Source: Balneola vulgaris DSM 17893
GTDB lineage: Bacteria; Bacteroidota; Rhodothermia; Balneolales; Balneolaceae
Assembly: GCF_000375465.1 (NCBI RefSeq)
Contig: NZ_AQXH01000001.1
Span: 130 to 64,129, forward strand
DNA: 64,000 nucleotides
Direction: 5' to 3'
A model generated the notes under the pieces. It saw only the letters and a program-made list of their open reading frames with translations. It made no database searches and was not told the origin of the DNA. The translations under genes were made by a program, and so were the position numbers. Of this stretch, positions 27,315 through 37,033 are shown piece after piece. The first letter of the stretch is position 1; each line of letters opens with the position of its first letter.

Positions 27315-27842
27315 ATGAAATTAGATAACAAACATTTCCCTTTATTTATGGTGGTTATAGCCATCATAGCAGCACTTTCTATCATTTATTCATCTATAAA
27401 TTATAAGGGCACTCAAGCAGAGCGATTTAAAGAAGGAATTGCTGAAAGTGATTCATTACTTACCAAAGAATTGCAGTATGTATTTGAAGATGATTCTCTT
27501 TCCGTTCAGCAGTTTAAGGGAAATAATGTAGTGCTTTTATTTTGGGCTACATGGTCTGAAAAATCACAATTCATGATAGATGAAATCTACACCTTAGCCG
27601 ATCAAACAGATTCATTAGTTGTATTAGCCGCTATAGTGAAAGATGCTCGCGAGACAATCGACGAGAGCAGTTTAAGAGATGGTCTTTACTATGTAGACGG
27701 GGCAGATTTATTTAATGATTTAAAAGTACCAGGCATACCTTCATACATTTTATTCGACCCAACTGGGAAAGTGAAATATGTTCACATTGGATATCAGGAA
27801 AATGCAGGATATGGATTACTGCGCGATAAGATAAATGAGTAA
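27315..27842 (+). CDS. TlpA-like thioredoxin-fold membrane protein lacking CxxC
   Basis: A 175-residue protein with one N-terminal membrane helix (about 9-27) and a periplasmic thioredoxin fold. The active-site region reads NVVLLFWATWSEKS (71-84). The usual W-C-x-x-C has become W-S-x-x-S, so it cannot act as a dithiol oxidoreductase. The cis-proline region VPGIPSYILFDPTGKVKYVHIG is retained. It may be a chaperone-like or binding derivative of the TlpA/ResA family. Its stop overlaps the start of the aminotransferase gene by eight bases. Confidence 0.75.
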   Translation: MKLDNKHFPLFMVVIAIIAALSIIYSSINYKGTQAERFKEGIAESDSLLTKELQYVFEDDSLSVQQFKGNNVVLLFWATWSEKSQFMIDEIYTLADQTDSLVVLAAIVKDARETIDESSLRDGLYYVDGADLFNDLKVPGIPSYILFDPTGKVKYVHIGYQENAGYGLLRDKINE

Positions 27843-28668
27843 ACATGATTACATCCTAATAGATGGAGAAATCCATCTCAAAGAAGGTGCTACCCAAAAA
27901 GTAGCTACGTCTTCATCGTTTGAGGAAGTAGGGTGTTTTGAAACAATCCGTTCCTATCAAGGGAAGTTCTTTTTATTAGAAGAACACATAGATCGACTGA
28001 ATAAAGGCATGGAATATTTGGGCATAGAAAGTGTTGTAAACGTGCAAAGTATTCGAAAATATATCCTAACATTATTGAGTCACAATGCCTTACTAGCACA
28101 AGATTGTGTGGTAAAAATTCAATGTACGAGTTCGGTTGATAGGAGTAGACATGTAGTTATTTCAACTCGTGATTTACCCGAAAAGCTACCACATTGGAAG
28201 TTAGCATTGGTGCAAACACCTGTGGCTTCTAAAAAGAATATTGAGACTAGCTTAAAGCTTTCAAGTCGTGCACACTATGATCGAGCGGCCGAGGAAGCGA
28301 ACAAGCTCGGCGCAGATGACGCACTCATGCTAAATGAAGAAGGCTTTATAAGTGAAACTACCATAGCTAACCTTTTTTGGATTAAAGATCACACACTCTA
28401 TACACCCTCAGTGCAATGTGATCCCCTTACAGGGATAACTCGCAATTTCATTCTACAAAGTTGCAAAAGTGAAAGCTTGATCGAAGTAGAAGAAGGAGCT
28501 TATACACTGAATGAACTGCTATCGGCTGAAAGTGTTTTTGCATGTAATTCAGTTCGAGAGATAATCCCCATTCAACAGATAGGCGATACTCTCTTTGATA
28601 CCGGCCACCCAGTTCTTACACAGATTTCAAGTTTGTATTCTACAAATAAAAAGAAACGATTAAACTAA
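27835..28668 (+). CDS. Class IV aminotransferase / aminodeoxychorismate lyase-like protein
   Basis: A 277-residue PLP enzyme of fold type IV. FETIRSYQGKFFLLEEHIDRL (about 42-62) is the conserved N-terminal box. The PLP Lys is probably in SLKLSSRAHYDRA near residue 140; DDALMLNEEGFISETTIANLFW (about 161-182) and PLTGITRNFIL follow. The family includes PabC (4-amino-4-deoxychorismate lyase), branched-chain and D-amino acid aminotransferases. Direct coupling to folC (stop and start overlap as TAATG) favours PabC and folate synthesis, although sequence alone does not settle it. Confidence 0.8.
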   Translation: MSKHDYILIDGEIHLKEGATQKVATSSSFEEVGCFETIRSYQGKFFLLEEHIDRLNKGMEYLGIESVVNVQSIRKYILTLLSHNALLAQDCVVKIQCTSSVDRSRHVVISTRDLPEKLPHWKLALVQTPVASKKNIETSLKLSSRAHYDRAAEEANKLGADDALMLNEEGFISETTIANLFWIKDHTLYTPSVQCDPLTGITRNFILQSCKSESLIEVEEGAYTLNELLSAESVFACNSVREIIPIQQIGDTLFDTGHPVLTQISSLYSTNKKKRLN

Positions 28669-29942
28669 TGGAAGGCTTCAGAAACATAGAAAATGTATGG
28701 ACTTATCTTGAAGCCATTCCAAAGTTCCAAGATAAGGGCGCTTCAGCGGCTAATTTCGCTTTAGAAAATATTTCAACATTTTGTGAAGCTATCGGGAATC
28801 CACAGGATAATTTCCCAACCATTCATGTAGCGGGAACCAATGGCAAAGGCACAACCTGTCATTTATTTGAAGAAGTGTATAGGCATGCAGGGTATAAAAC
28901 TGGCTTATTTACCTCCCCACATCTAATCCATTACAACGAACGTGTTCGTATAAACGGTCGCCCAATTGATGATGAACTCATTCTAGCTTTCTTCCAAGAA
29001 ACAGAAGAAGTATTGGTAAATACACTCCTTACTTTTTTTGAAATAAGTACGGCGCTAGCATTTTGGGTGTTTAGTAAACTAAAGGTAGATATCGCCATTA
29101 TAGAAACCGGGCTCGGTGGTCGACTCGATTCCACAAATATTATCACTCCCAAATTATCTGTAATAACCAGTGTTGCCTTAGATCACATTGAAATTTTGGG
29201 TGATACCGAGGAAAAAATCGCTTTTGAAAAGGCGGGTATCATCAAACAAGATGTTCCAGTTGTAGTAGGGAAGGTCTCGAATTCTGTTCAGTCAGTCATT
29301 CAAGAAGTAGCGTTAAAGAAAAATGCACCCATTCATTGTATAGATTTAACAAAGGTACATTTTGATAAAGGAGAGATTTGCTATAAGGATTCAACACTAG
29401 TACTTCAAACGAATTTTATAGAATCGGTGAATGCCTATAATGTTGAAGTTTGCTTACAAGGAGTGAAGTTATTGCAAAATAGCTTTCCTGTAGAAGTAAC
29501 AACAGCCCATGAAGCCATTGTAAATTTCAAAGGGGCACCGGGCAGATTTGAACAACTACTGCCCCATAAACAATGGTACTTTTCAGGTGCACATAATGTA
29601 GAAGCTCTAGAATCATCACTACGCGTTATAGAAGACGAATTTCAGCAAGAAGCCACGCTCGTTCTATCTTTGATGAAGGATAAAGTGCATGAGCAGAGTC
29701 TATCGCAATTGAGGAAACATAAGAATCTCTTTTACTATCAACAGAAGGTGGATAGGGCGGCTAGCTATGAACAAGTTAATGACTTACTACCCGTTAAAAA
29801 GATCGATGATTCTACCGCAGAAAGTATTTTGAATGAATTGGATACTTCATTAGTAATTTTTATCGGAAGTTTTTACTTTTATCCCATAGTTAAGCGGTGG
29901 ATAAATACAATAGCAGATCCAACCGATTCTTTCCTTACCTGA
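28668..29942 (+). CDS. folC: Folylpolyglutamate synthase / dihydrofolate synthase
   Basis: A 424-residue Mur-ligase-type enzyme that adds glutamate to dihydropteroate and folates. It has the P-loop VAGTNGKGTTCHLFEE near 55-70, the folate-loop region TSPHLIHYNERVRING, the metal/ATP segment IIETGLGGRLDSTN and a late FKGAPGRFEQ motif. Length is normal. It shares one base with the preceding aminotransferase gene, so the pair is translationally coupled and both steps may belong to folate metabolism. Confidence 0.93.
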   Translation: MEGFRNIENVWTYLEAIPKFQDKGASAANFALENISTFCEAIGNPQDNFPTIHVAGTNGKGTTCHLFEEVYRHAGYKTGLFTSPHLIHYNERVRINGRPIDDELILAFFQETEEVLVNTLLTFFEISTALAFWVFSKLKVDIAIIETGLGGRLDSTNIITPKLSVITSVALDHIEILGDTEEKIAFEKAGIIKQDVPVVVGKVSNSVQSVIQEVALKKNAPIHCIDLTKVHFDKGEICYKDSTLVLQTNFIESVNAYNVEVCLQGVKLLQNSFPVEVTTAHEAIVNFKGAPGRFEQLLPHKQWYFSGAHNVEALESSLRVIEDEFQQEATLVLSLMKDKVHEQSLSQLRKHKNLFYYQQKVDRAASYEQVNDLLPVKKIDDSTAESILNELDTSLVIFIGSFYFYPIVKRWINTIADPTDSFLT

Positions 29943-30040
29943 TTGAGTGCCCAATAAAGTTTCTACAACGATACTATGGCATTCACCCCAAACTCAGTAA
30001 GAATTTCATTATTTATACCAAATAATAGCCACAATTTTTT

Positions 30041-31702
30041 ATGTCAGAAAATCAGACCGTAAACCTAACGGCTGGGGAACTGGAGTCCTTAGAAAAAAAG
30101 AAACTGCCTGAATTGCAAACACTTGCAAAGATGGTAGGAGTAAAAAGGGTTACAGGAATTAAAAAGAAAGATCTTATAGAAAAGATCAGAGAGACCTCAG
30201 AGTCGAAGCCGAAAGGTATCACTGTAAAATTACGTCCGAAGAGTACAAGAGCTAATTCAGATAAGAAGAAGGAGCAGCAATTATCACTGTTAGAAGAAGA
30301 CGAAAAGTCGAAGAATGAAGTAAGTGAAACTCCAAAAGACGCTCACCAAAACAATAGCCAATCTTCAAAAAAAGAAGATGAGCTAGCTACTTACGGTGGA
30401 CAATCCCATATCGTTTCCTATAAAAAGAAAGACGACGATAAGGAAGAGGAGAAGAAAAAACAGCAGCAACAGCAGCGAAATAACAATCGCAATAAGAACA
30501 GTAAGCGTCGCCAAGAACACGACCAGTTGCCAGAGTCTAATGCTGAAACACTTCAAGAGCGTATTGCGGAATTAGAGCCTCAATTAGGACCATTTTTGTT
30601 TAATGAGGGTACGTTAGAAATTTTGCCAGATGGCTATGGATTCCTTCGCTCAGTGAATTACAACTACAAGGCGAGTCCTGATGATATTTATGTATCGCCT
30701 TCACAGATTAAGCGTTTTAGATTAAAACAAGGTGATTGCGTTATAGGAATCATTCGTCCACCTAAAGTTGGAGAGCGATACTTCGCACTGTTGAGAGTGG
30801 AAGGAGTAAACGGACGTATCCCACGGGATATGGATAACCGTCAAGATTTTGACGATATGTTACCTATTCACCCAGATAATCGCTTTGTGATGGAATTCAC
30901 GCCAAGTGATTACTCAACACGATTCATCGATTTATTTGCCCCAGTAGGTAAAGGAACACGTGGATTGATAGTAGCTCAACCAAAGACAGGTAAAACTACT
31001 TTATTACGTGGTATCGCCAATGCCGTTGCTACCAATCATCCTAATGCCAAGATATTAATACTTCTAATTGACGAACGTCCTGAGGAAGTAACCGAAATGG
31101 AGCGTTCAGTGAAAGGTGCTGAAGTAACAGCTTCAACCTTCGATGAAAAGCCAGAAAATCACATTGCTTTAGCCGAATTAGTATTTGAAAAAGCAAAAAG
31201 ATTGGTTGAAAGTGGACACGATGTAATTCTCTTATTGGATTCAATCACGCGTTTAGCACGTGCATATAATGTAACGGCTAGCAACAAAGGTAGAACCATG
31301 ACGGGTGGGGTAGACTCTGAAGCGTTAAAGAAGCCTCGTCAGTTATTCTCATCAGCGCGTAACATTGAAAATGGTGGTTCTTTAACCATCTTAGCTACCG
31401 CTTTAGTAGATACGGGTTCTCGCATGGATGATGTAATCTTTGAGGAATTCAAAGGTACGGGAAACATGGAGATCGTGTTAGACCGTAGAATCTCAGATCG
31501 TAGAATGTATCCTGCTATTGATATCTTTAGAAGTGGTACTCGTCGTGAAGAATTACTTGTAGCCGAAGAGGAGCGCGAAAAAGTAGTGCTATTACGTCGC
31601 TATCTAACCAATATGAATGCATTCGAAGCGATGGAATTCTTATTGAAGCAAATTAAAGGAACAAAAACGAATGAAGAGTTTTTGATTTCCATGAATAAGT
31701 AA
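30041..31702 (+). CDS. rho: Transcription termination factor Rho
   Basis: A 553-residue hexameric RNA helicase. The N-terminal Rho_N SAP-like helices (about 10-50: [17 protein letters not shown]) are separated from the RNA-binding domain by an insert (about 55-180). The insert is rich in Lys, Glu, Gln and Asn (including a run of Q then RNNNRN) and is surely disordered. The primary RNA site [15 protein letters not shown] begins near 188. The ATPase core has [31 protein letters not shown] and the secondary-site Q-loop/R-loop, with [12 protein letters not shown]. Bacteroidota Rho proteins commonly carry such inserts. A strong terminator follows. Confidence 0.97.
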   Translation: MSENQTVNLTAGELESLEKKKLPELQTLAKMVGVKRVTGIKKKDLIEKIRETSESKPKGITVKLRPKSTRANSDKKKEQQLSLLEEDEKSKNEVSETPKDAHQNNSQSSKKEDELATYGGQSHIVSYKKKDDDKEEEKKKQQQQQRNNNRNKNSKRRQEHDQLPESNAETLQERIAELEPQLGPFLFNEGTLEILPDGYGFLRSVNYNYKASPDDIYVSPSQIKRFRLKQGDCVIGIIRPPKVGERYFALLRVEGVNGRIPRDMDNRQDFDDMLPIHPDNRFVMEFTPSDYSTRFIDLFAPVGKGTRGLIVAQPKTGKTTLLRGIANAVATNHPNAKILILLIDERPEEVTEMERSVKGAEVTASTFDEKPENHIALAELVFEKAKRLVESGHDVILLLDSITRLARAYNVTASNKGRTMTGGVDSEALKKPRQLFSSARNIENGGSLTILATALVDTGSRMDDVIFEEFKGTGNMEIVLDRRISDRRMYPAIDIFRSGTRREELLVAEEEREKVVLLRRYLTNMNAFEAMEFLLKQIKGTKTNEEFLISMNK

Positions 31703-31721
31703 ACAACTTATTTAATTATTA

Positions 31722-31755
31722 AAAGCGAATCTGAGCAATCAGATTCGCTTTTTTT
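31722..31755 (+). terminator. Rho-independent terminator after rho
   Basis: A 13-bp stem (AAAGCGAATCTGA / TCAGATTCGCTTT) with a GCAA loop and a T run. It may also serve the convergent hydrolase gene, although the minus-strand T run is only four bases. Confidence 0.92.
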
Positions 31756-31814
31756 ATGGAATAGAAAAAGTGACTAAAGATGTAATTAGGCTACAAATTT
31801 TGTTTGTAATCCTA

Positions 31815-32822
31815 CTACTCACTTGGTTGCAATGCATTTATAATGTGGCTCGCACTTTCTTCAGGTGCATCTAGCCATGGTAAATGTGAAGCGTCTTTAA
31901 TGACATGAATGGATGCATTGTTCATATTTGAAACTAAGTAGTTTGCATTATCGATCGTATCCCAAACATCCTTATCACCTACAATAAATGTGACTTTATG
32001 TGGTAGATCGAACAAGGCATCTTGAATCAAAAACTGCTCTTCAAAACCACCAAAGCTGACACAATTTTCTATCAATGAGTTGAATGCTCGGGCGTTTCCA
32101 GGAATCAACTGCGCATTAACATCGTTTTGCCAATAAATATCGGATAGCTTTTCAGGTTGATGCACTAACATCATTCGATGAAAATCTTTACTTCCTTCAA
32201 TAGATGGGGGACCGATGAGTTTCAGCAATAGCTTGTTGACACCTTTTATACTCATTAGCATTACTTGTGGTGGGATTTCAACATTGCTGCCCGCTGGATG
32301 CCCAATTAGGGCAATATTATCTACTCTGTTTGGATACATATGTGCAAAGTTTACCGTAAATAAACCTCCCATTGAATGCCCTACAAAGTGTGCTTTTTCA
32401 AGTCCTTTAGCATCCATGAATGAACGCACGAAGTCAACGCTATGCTCTGTAAGATTTACATCTTTGTAATCAAAATTATCGGATAAGCCACTTCCCGGGC
32501 GATCTAGTATGTATAGGTGAAAGTTTTGAGCGAGTTCATCTAATATAGAATACCATTGCGAGGCATATCCACCGCCACCATGTATAAGTACAAGAGGTTC
32601 ACCTTCACCCATTTCATAATAATGAATGCGTTTTATAGGGCCATCAGTTTCAATGAAATTTGAAGTTGGGGATATGCCTTCAGCTTCAAATAATGCCACA
32701 CTACTTTTTAAATAGGCATCACTGCTAGTTTCTGTAAACTCCTTTTCCATGAGTGATACCCAAATCACAAAAATGCCGATGAGGCATACGACCCCTAATA
32801 AAATTTTACTCCAAAGTTTCAT
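31815..32822 (-). CDS. Alpha/beta hydrolase with N-terminal membrane anchor
   Basis: A 335-residue protein with an N-terminal hydrophobic segment (about 5-23) and an alpha/beta hydrolase fold of the haloalkane dehalogenase/esterase type. LVLIHGGGGYASQW (about 77-90) is the oxyanion-hole loop, LDRPGSGLSD (about 109-118) the following strand, GHSMGGL near 148-154 carries the nucleophile, and DASHLPWLDAPEE near the C-terminus has the catalytic His. VGDKDVWD may hold the acid. Substrate unknown. It is the first gene of the all-minus accessory block. Confidence 0.82.
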   Translation of the reverse strand: MKLWSKILLGVVCLIGIFVIWVSLMEKEFTETSSDAYLKSSVALFEAEGISPTSNFIETDGPIKRIHYYEMGEGEPLVLIHGGGGYASQWYSILDELAQNFHLYILDRPGSGLSDNFDYKDVNLTEHSVDFVRSFMDAKGLEKAHFVGHSMGGLFTVNFAHMYPNRVDNIALIGHPAGSNVEIPPQVMLMSIKGVNKLLLKLIGPPSIEGSKDFHRMMLVHQPEKLSDIYWQNDVNAQLIPGNARAFNSLIENCVSFGGFEEQFLIQDALFDLPHKVTFIVGDKDVWDTIDNANYLVSNMNNASIHVIKDASHLPWLDAPEESASHIINALQPSE

Positions 32823-32947
32823 AACCCTTCAATGTTTTGTTTATAAATATGATATGGTTTCTATTACCCCAAAAACCTTTTGAATTACGTCAATATATTT
32901 CGGACAAAAAATTAGAATGTTGAAGTAGAAACCCGCTTGGAACCGAA

Positions 32948-33274
32948 TTAGTTGGATACAATTTTCAACCCTATGATGGATGCAATAAGTGTAGTCAAAA
33001 AGAATATTCGCCAAAAAGTAGCAGGTTCGTCAAAAACGAATATTCCTAGTAAAACGGTACCAACAGCACCAATACCTGTCCAAACCGCATAAGCTGTTCC
33101 AATAGGTAAATGTTGGGTCACGCGAACTAGTAGAGTCATGCTAATAGCTAAGCAAAGTAGAAATCCTCCATACCATCCATACATGGCCGAACCTGTAGCA
33201 TCATTCGCTTTTCCAAGACAGGCAGCAAATGCTACTTCAAATAAACCAGCTACAATTAGTAATGTCCAATTCAT
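32948..33274 (-). CDS. SMR family transporter, SugE/Gdx type
   Basis: A 108-residue, four-helix small multidrug resistance protein; the start ATG is at 33272-33274. The essential Glu13 is in the first helix (LFEVAFAACLG). GTAYAVWTGIGAVGT matches the SugE/Gdx subgroup, which exports guanidinium ion and some quaternary ammonium compounds, rather than EmrE. The frame is open further upstream, but that part overlaps the esterase gene. The start is one base after the esterase stop, suggesting an operon. No guanidine riboswitch is evident in the short upstream sequence. Confidence 0.85.
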   Translation of the reverse strand: MNWTLLIVAGLFEVAFAACLGKANDATGSAMYGWYGGFLLCLAISMTLLVRVTQHLPIGTAYAVWTGIGAVGTVLLGIFVFDEPATFWRIFFLTTLIASIIGLKIVSN

Positions 33275-33275
33275 A

Positions 33276-34106
33276 TCAATCCTTCTGCTGCTTGAACATG
33301 ACTTCAAGAGCATGATACACAGCGATGTGAAGTGCATCACCGTGAGTTTTATCTTCCAGAAATTCAAAATGAACCTGAGAACGGTTCGATTGAGTAGAAA
33401 GTAGTTTTTCGTAAAGTTCTCGTGCCGTACGCTCCATAACGTCACCTTCTTTCCCCACAGCTATATAAATTGATTTCTTACTTTGATAGGGTGCAGTAGG
33501 TGCATCTAATAATCTTTCATCATTCCACCATAAACTTGGGCTTACAATTATGTAATTATCAAATAGATGAGGTTGAGTGAATAAAACGTGAGTGGCCAAA
33601 AGTCCACCTAGAGATTGTCCGATTAGAGTTTTTTGATTCGTTACTCTAAAATTATTTTCAATAAAGGGCTGTAATTCTTTTTCAATGAATTGTACAAAAT
33701 GTGAGGCTCCGCCAGAGGTAGGAAATTCTTTTTGGTCTAGCTCATTTTGTGATGGGGTCGTGAAATCTCTTTTTCGATCTACATTTCCAATACCAACTAC
33801 AATCGATTCTGGAATGATATTAATCCAAGGGAATGCTGCGAATTGTGTAATGCCTGCAATGTGTATAATGTCTTCATCTATTGAGCCATCCAATAAATAA
33901 ATAACTGGGTATGATTGATCTTTATTCGTTTCGTAATTGGAAGGGAGATATATGTTAAGGTCTCTAGCCTCGCCTAATAGTGTCGATTGAATTTGAATTG
34001 ACTTACCTATTGAAAACTCCGACTCAGAAATTTTATCTGGTATATCTTGAGCAATACATAATAATGGTGATAAAGAGAATAGGAGAGTGGCTACGTATCT
34101 AATCAT
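33276..34106 (-). CDS. Exported alpha/beta esterase (IroE/Fes-like)
   Basis: A 276-residue protein with a signal peptide (about 1-19, ending CIA before QDIPDK) and an esterase-D-like alpha/beta domain. The nucleophile lies in GQSLGGLLATH (about 168-178), YPVIYLLDGS is at about 66-75 and the C-terminal THGDALH carries the probable catalytic His. The group includes siderophore esterases and general carboxylesterases. No iron-uptake genes are adjacent, so the substrate is open. The SugE gene begins one base after its stop. Confidence 0.8.
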   Translation of the reverse strand: MIRYVATLLFSLSPLLCIAQDIPDKISESEFSIGKSIQIQSTLLGEARDLNIYLPSNYETNKDQSYPVIYLLDGSIDEDIIHIAGITQFAAFPWINIIPESIVVGIGNVDRKRDFTTPSQNELDQKEFPTSGGASHFVQFIEKELQPFIENNFRVTNQKTLIGQSLGGLLATHVLFTQPHLFDNYIIVSPSLWWNDERLLDAPTAPYQSKKSIYIAVGKEGDVMERTARELYEKLLSTQSNRSQVHFEFLEDKTHGDALHIAVYHALEVMFKQQKD

Positions 34107-34279
34107 GGAGGGCAGTACGAATGATTTGTGGTTATTACTGCGAAGAATTTAAGGCCAATTCAATGAATGTTCCAACTAGCTAACTAAAAGTGAAAGGAAT
34201 CTTAATTATCTATAAAACAAGGGAATACAACTTTATAAAATTGTAGTATTAAAAGTTTATATCCCTTATTAGAAATACT

Positions 34280-34312
34280 AAAAAAAGCCTCTCACTAGTA
34301 GTAAGAGGCTTT
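34280..34312 (-). terminator. Rho-independent terminator (minus strand) after the DJ-1/PfpI gene
   Basis: Read on the minus strand, AAAGCCTCT and AGAGGCTTT form a 9-bp stem with a loop of about 11 bases, followed by a run of seven T (A run 34280-34286 on the plus strand). Confidence 0.8.
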
Positions 34313-34333
34313 AAAATAAAAGAGGGCTTTTGC

Positions 34334-35014
34334 TTAGTTACTCAACATTGCAAAAAGCTTTTCAGCAACAGCCTCAGATGAAGCAGGATTTTGACCAGTT
34401 ACAAGGTTGGTATCTTGTACGGCATAAGCTTGCCAGTCATCAGCTTTACTATAGTTTGCACCACGTTCTTTCAGCATATCTTCTACTAAAAATGGTACCA
34501 CTTCCGTTAATTGAACGGCAGCTTCTTCTGAATTAGTAAAACCGGTTACATTTTTACCTTTCACAAGGAATTCGCCATCAGAAAGCTTCACATTTTTTAA
34601 AGCAGCAGGGGCATGACATACTAAACCAGTTGGTTTATTTGCTTCATAAAATTCTTGAATCAAACGAATCGAATCTTCATCATTGGCTAGATCCCATAAT
34701 GGACCATGGCCTCCGGGATAAAATACCCCATCAAAATCATCCATCTGTATTTGTGAAAGCTTGATACTACTCGCTAGTTTTTTCTGAAGAGCTTCATCTT
34801 CTTTAAAACGGCGTGTAGCCGGCGTTTGATTATCTGGAGTATCGCTGGATGGGTCGATAGGAGGTTGTCCTCCCATAGGTGATGCAATGGTAATATCGGC
34901 GCCTTTGTCGGTTAAATAGTAATAGGGCGCAGCAAATTCTTCAATCCAGAAACCGGTTTTATTTCCAGTGTCGCCTAGTTCGTTGTGTGAGGTTAATACA
35001 AATAAAAATTTCAT
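34334..35014 (-). CDS. DJ-1/PfpI family protein (Hsp31/glyoxalase III-like)
   Basis: A 226-residue class I glutamine amidotransferase-fold protein. The nucleophile elbow GLVCHAPAAL places Cys133 and His134; Glu25 in GFWIEEFAAPYY is the usual partner acid. FYPGGHGPLWDL (99-110) is the conserved glycine loop. This is the Hsp31-like branch whose members act as glutathione-independent glyoxalases or protein deglycases. It lies in a run with two NAD(P)-dependent reductases and a VOC gene, consistent with reactive carbonyl detoxification. A minus-strand terminator follows. Confidence 0.87.
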   Translation of the reverse strand: MKFLFVLTSHNELGDTGNKTGFWIEEFAAPYYYLTDKGADITIASPMGGQPPIDPSSDTPDNQTPATRRFKEDEALQKKLASSIKLSQIQMDDFDGVFYPGGHGPLWDLANDEDSIRLIQEFYEANKPTGLVCHAPAALKNVKLSDGEFLVKGKNVTGFTNSEEAAVQLTEVVPFLVEDMLKERGANYSKADDWQAYAVQDTNLVTGQNPASSEAVAEKLFAMLSN

Positions 35015-35071
35015 CTCTTTATCCTTTATTTAAGTCTATTTATTAATTATGAATAGTTCTTTTTGAATGGC

Positions 35072-36076
35072 TTAGTCTGCCTTTACAATCATTTTTCCTT
35101 GGTTTTTCCCTGAAAATAGATCAATAAATGCTTGTGGGGCTTGATCGAATCCTTCTACAATAGTCTCTTTATGGGTTAACTTACCTTGGGTTAACCATTT
35201 GGCTAGTTCACTAATACCTTCACCAAACTTTTGGGCATAATTACCAATGGTAAACCCTTGCATTAGAACGCTCTTTTTGATCAGTGTAATCTCAACTCTT
35301 GGGCCAGTTGGTTGTTCAGTTTTGTTGTATAAGCTGATGGCACCACATGCTATAACTCGGCCGAATCGGTTAATGTTAGCAAGTGCTGCATCTAAAATCT
35401 CACCTCCAACATTATCAAAATAGACATCAATGCCATTAGGAGCGGCTTCCTTAATAGCAGCATTCATGTCTTTGGTAGTTTTGTAATTGATACCTTTATC
35501 GTACCCAAATTCATTGGTTAATAGCTCAATTTTTTCGTCGCTTCCCGCAATACCAATAACTGTACATCCTTTAATTTTACCAATCTGACCTACTATGCTA
35601 CCTACGGCTCCAGCAGCACCAGACACTAAAATAGTTTCTCCTTCCTTAGGTTTTCCGATATCCAATAAACCGAAGTAAGCAGTTAACCCAGTCATTCCAA
35701 GTACGCCTAGATATGCAGATAGAGGAGCTTGATTGGGATCTACTTTGTTGAGCTCAGCTCCATTATGAATCTGATATTCTGACCAGTTCAACATGCCAGA
35801 TACAAAATCACCCTTTGTATATTGATCATTATTAGATTCAATAACTTCGGCTACCATGCCAGAACTAATGGGTTTATTTAGCTCAAAGGGTTCAATGTAT
35901 GACTTCTGATCAGTCATTCTGCCTCTTAAGTACGGGTCAACAGAGATATACTTTGCTTGAAGTAAGATTTCCCCATCTTTTAAATCAGATAATTCTAAGT
36001 TCGAAATTTTAAAGTCAGATGTTGTGGGGGTGCCCGAAGGTCTATTGTTTAATAAAATAGTCTTTGTAGAATTCAT
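35072..36076 (-). CDS. Zinc-independent MDR NADP-dependent oxidoreductase
   Basis: A 334-residue medium-chain reductase of the prostaglandin reductase/curcumin reductase/2-alkenal reductase type. SVDPYLRGRM (about 46-55) is the subgroup mark, GMTGLTAYFGLLDIGKPKEGETILVSGAAGAVGS (split over about 126-160) is the Rossmann loop, and YFDNVGGEILDAAL follows near 219. No structural-zinc cysteines are present. Members reduce the C=C bond of unsaturated aldehydes and ketones. It lies 57 bases upstream of the DJ-1-like gene on the same strand. Confidence 0.88.
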   Translation of the reverse strand: MNSTKTILLNNRPSGTPTTSDFKISNLELSDLKDGEILLQAKYISVDPYLRGRMTDQKSYIEPFELNKPISSGMVAEVIESNNDQYTKGDFVSGMLNWSEYQIHNGAELNKVDPNQAPLSAYLGVLGMTGLTAYFGLLDIGKPKEGETILVSGAAGAVGSIVGQIGKIKGCTVIGIAGSDEKIELLTNEFGYDKGINYKTTKDMNAAIKEAAPNGIDVYFDNVGGEILDAALANINRFGRVIACGAISLYNKTEQPTGPRVEITLIKKSVLMQGFTIGNYAQKFGEGISELAKWLTQGKLTHKETIVEGFDQAPQAFIDLFSGKNQGKMIVKAD

Positions 36077-36176
36077 GTCGCTTTAGGTTTTAAAAGTTCA
36101 TTCCTATTGTTGTTCAACATTGGTATTAAAGATGCCTTGAGAAGAACAACACTGTAATTGGTTAGTATATATCTGA

Positions 36177-36806
36177 CTAGAGAATCTCAGAGATGGGATT
36201 GTTGCCGCTAAGGATATCAAAGTGTTCTTTATTGCGTTTTGATGTCTCTAGTACTCCAACTAATGTTTTCGCAACATCAGCTCGAGGAATTGAACCACTT
36301 GAGTTAATAGTTTCTTCGAGCATAATTTGATGCTTTGGATCATCATTTGTAAGTGATCCAGGGCGAACAATAGTATAGTTTAATGAACTGTTTTGAAGGT
36401 ATTCGTCGGCTTCTTTTTTAGCATTTAAGTAATCCTGTAGATCTTCACTTTTGGTAGGATCATCTGCCCCCATAGAGCTTAACATCACGAATTTGTCTAC
36501 ACCGTGATTTTCGGATGCATCAATTAGTTTTATAGCTCCATTTTTATCAACCGCTTCTAAGTTTTTTCCTTTACTTCCAGCAGCAAAAATAACCTTATCT
36601 GCGTTTTTAACCGTATTGTTAATGTCTTCTGTTAAATCTCCATAAACCGTTTCAATACCCTGGTCTTCAAAAAATGTTTTTTGTTCTTCTTTTCGAACCA
36701 TAGCAATGGGTTCATATGTAGAACTTTCCACTAGTAGATTAATAAGATGTTTTCCTGTGGTTCCGTGTGCTCCTGCAACTAAAACTCTTTCTTTCTTCAT
36801 TTTCAT
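36177..36806 (-). CDS. Atypical SDR / NAD(P)H-binding protein (YwnB-like)
   Basis: A 209-residue Rossmann protein. VLVAGAHGTTGKHLINLLVE (8-27) is the glycine motif of atypical SDRs. VYGDLTEDINNTV, VIFAAGSKG and FVMLSSMGADDP follow, then IVRPGSLTNDD. There is no clear Tyr-x-x-x-Lys catalytic pair, as is usual for this group, which includes NmrA-like and flavin-reductase-like members. It may bind NADPH as a sensor or reductase. It is third in the minus-strand run with the MDR reductase and DJ-1-like gene. Confidence 0.8.
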   Translation of the reverse strand: MKMKKERVLVAGAHGTTGKHLINLLVESSTYEPIAMVRKEEQKTFFEDQGIETVYGDLTEDINNTVKNADKVIFAAGSKGKNLEAVDKNGAIKLIDASENHGVDKFVMLSSMGADDPTKSEDLQDYLNAKKEADEYLQNSSLNYTIVRPGSLTNDDPKHQIMLEETINSSGSIPRADVAKTLVGVLETSKRNKEHFDILSGNNPISEIL

Positions 36807-37033
36807 AATTCAATAATAACTTTATTAAGTATTCTATTAAGTGAACAGAACCCCACAGAATGAGTTCCTATTACCGTATAGTTACTATTGATAAGACTGA
36901 TTGAGAAAGAGTTACGTAATCAGAGTACCTGTATCAATGATAGACACAATAGATCGCTTAGTCTAAAAGACAGTTTTATAAGAAGTAATTGTTCACTTAG
37001 TAGAGACAAGCCTCACTCTTTAGGAATTGCCTA

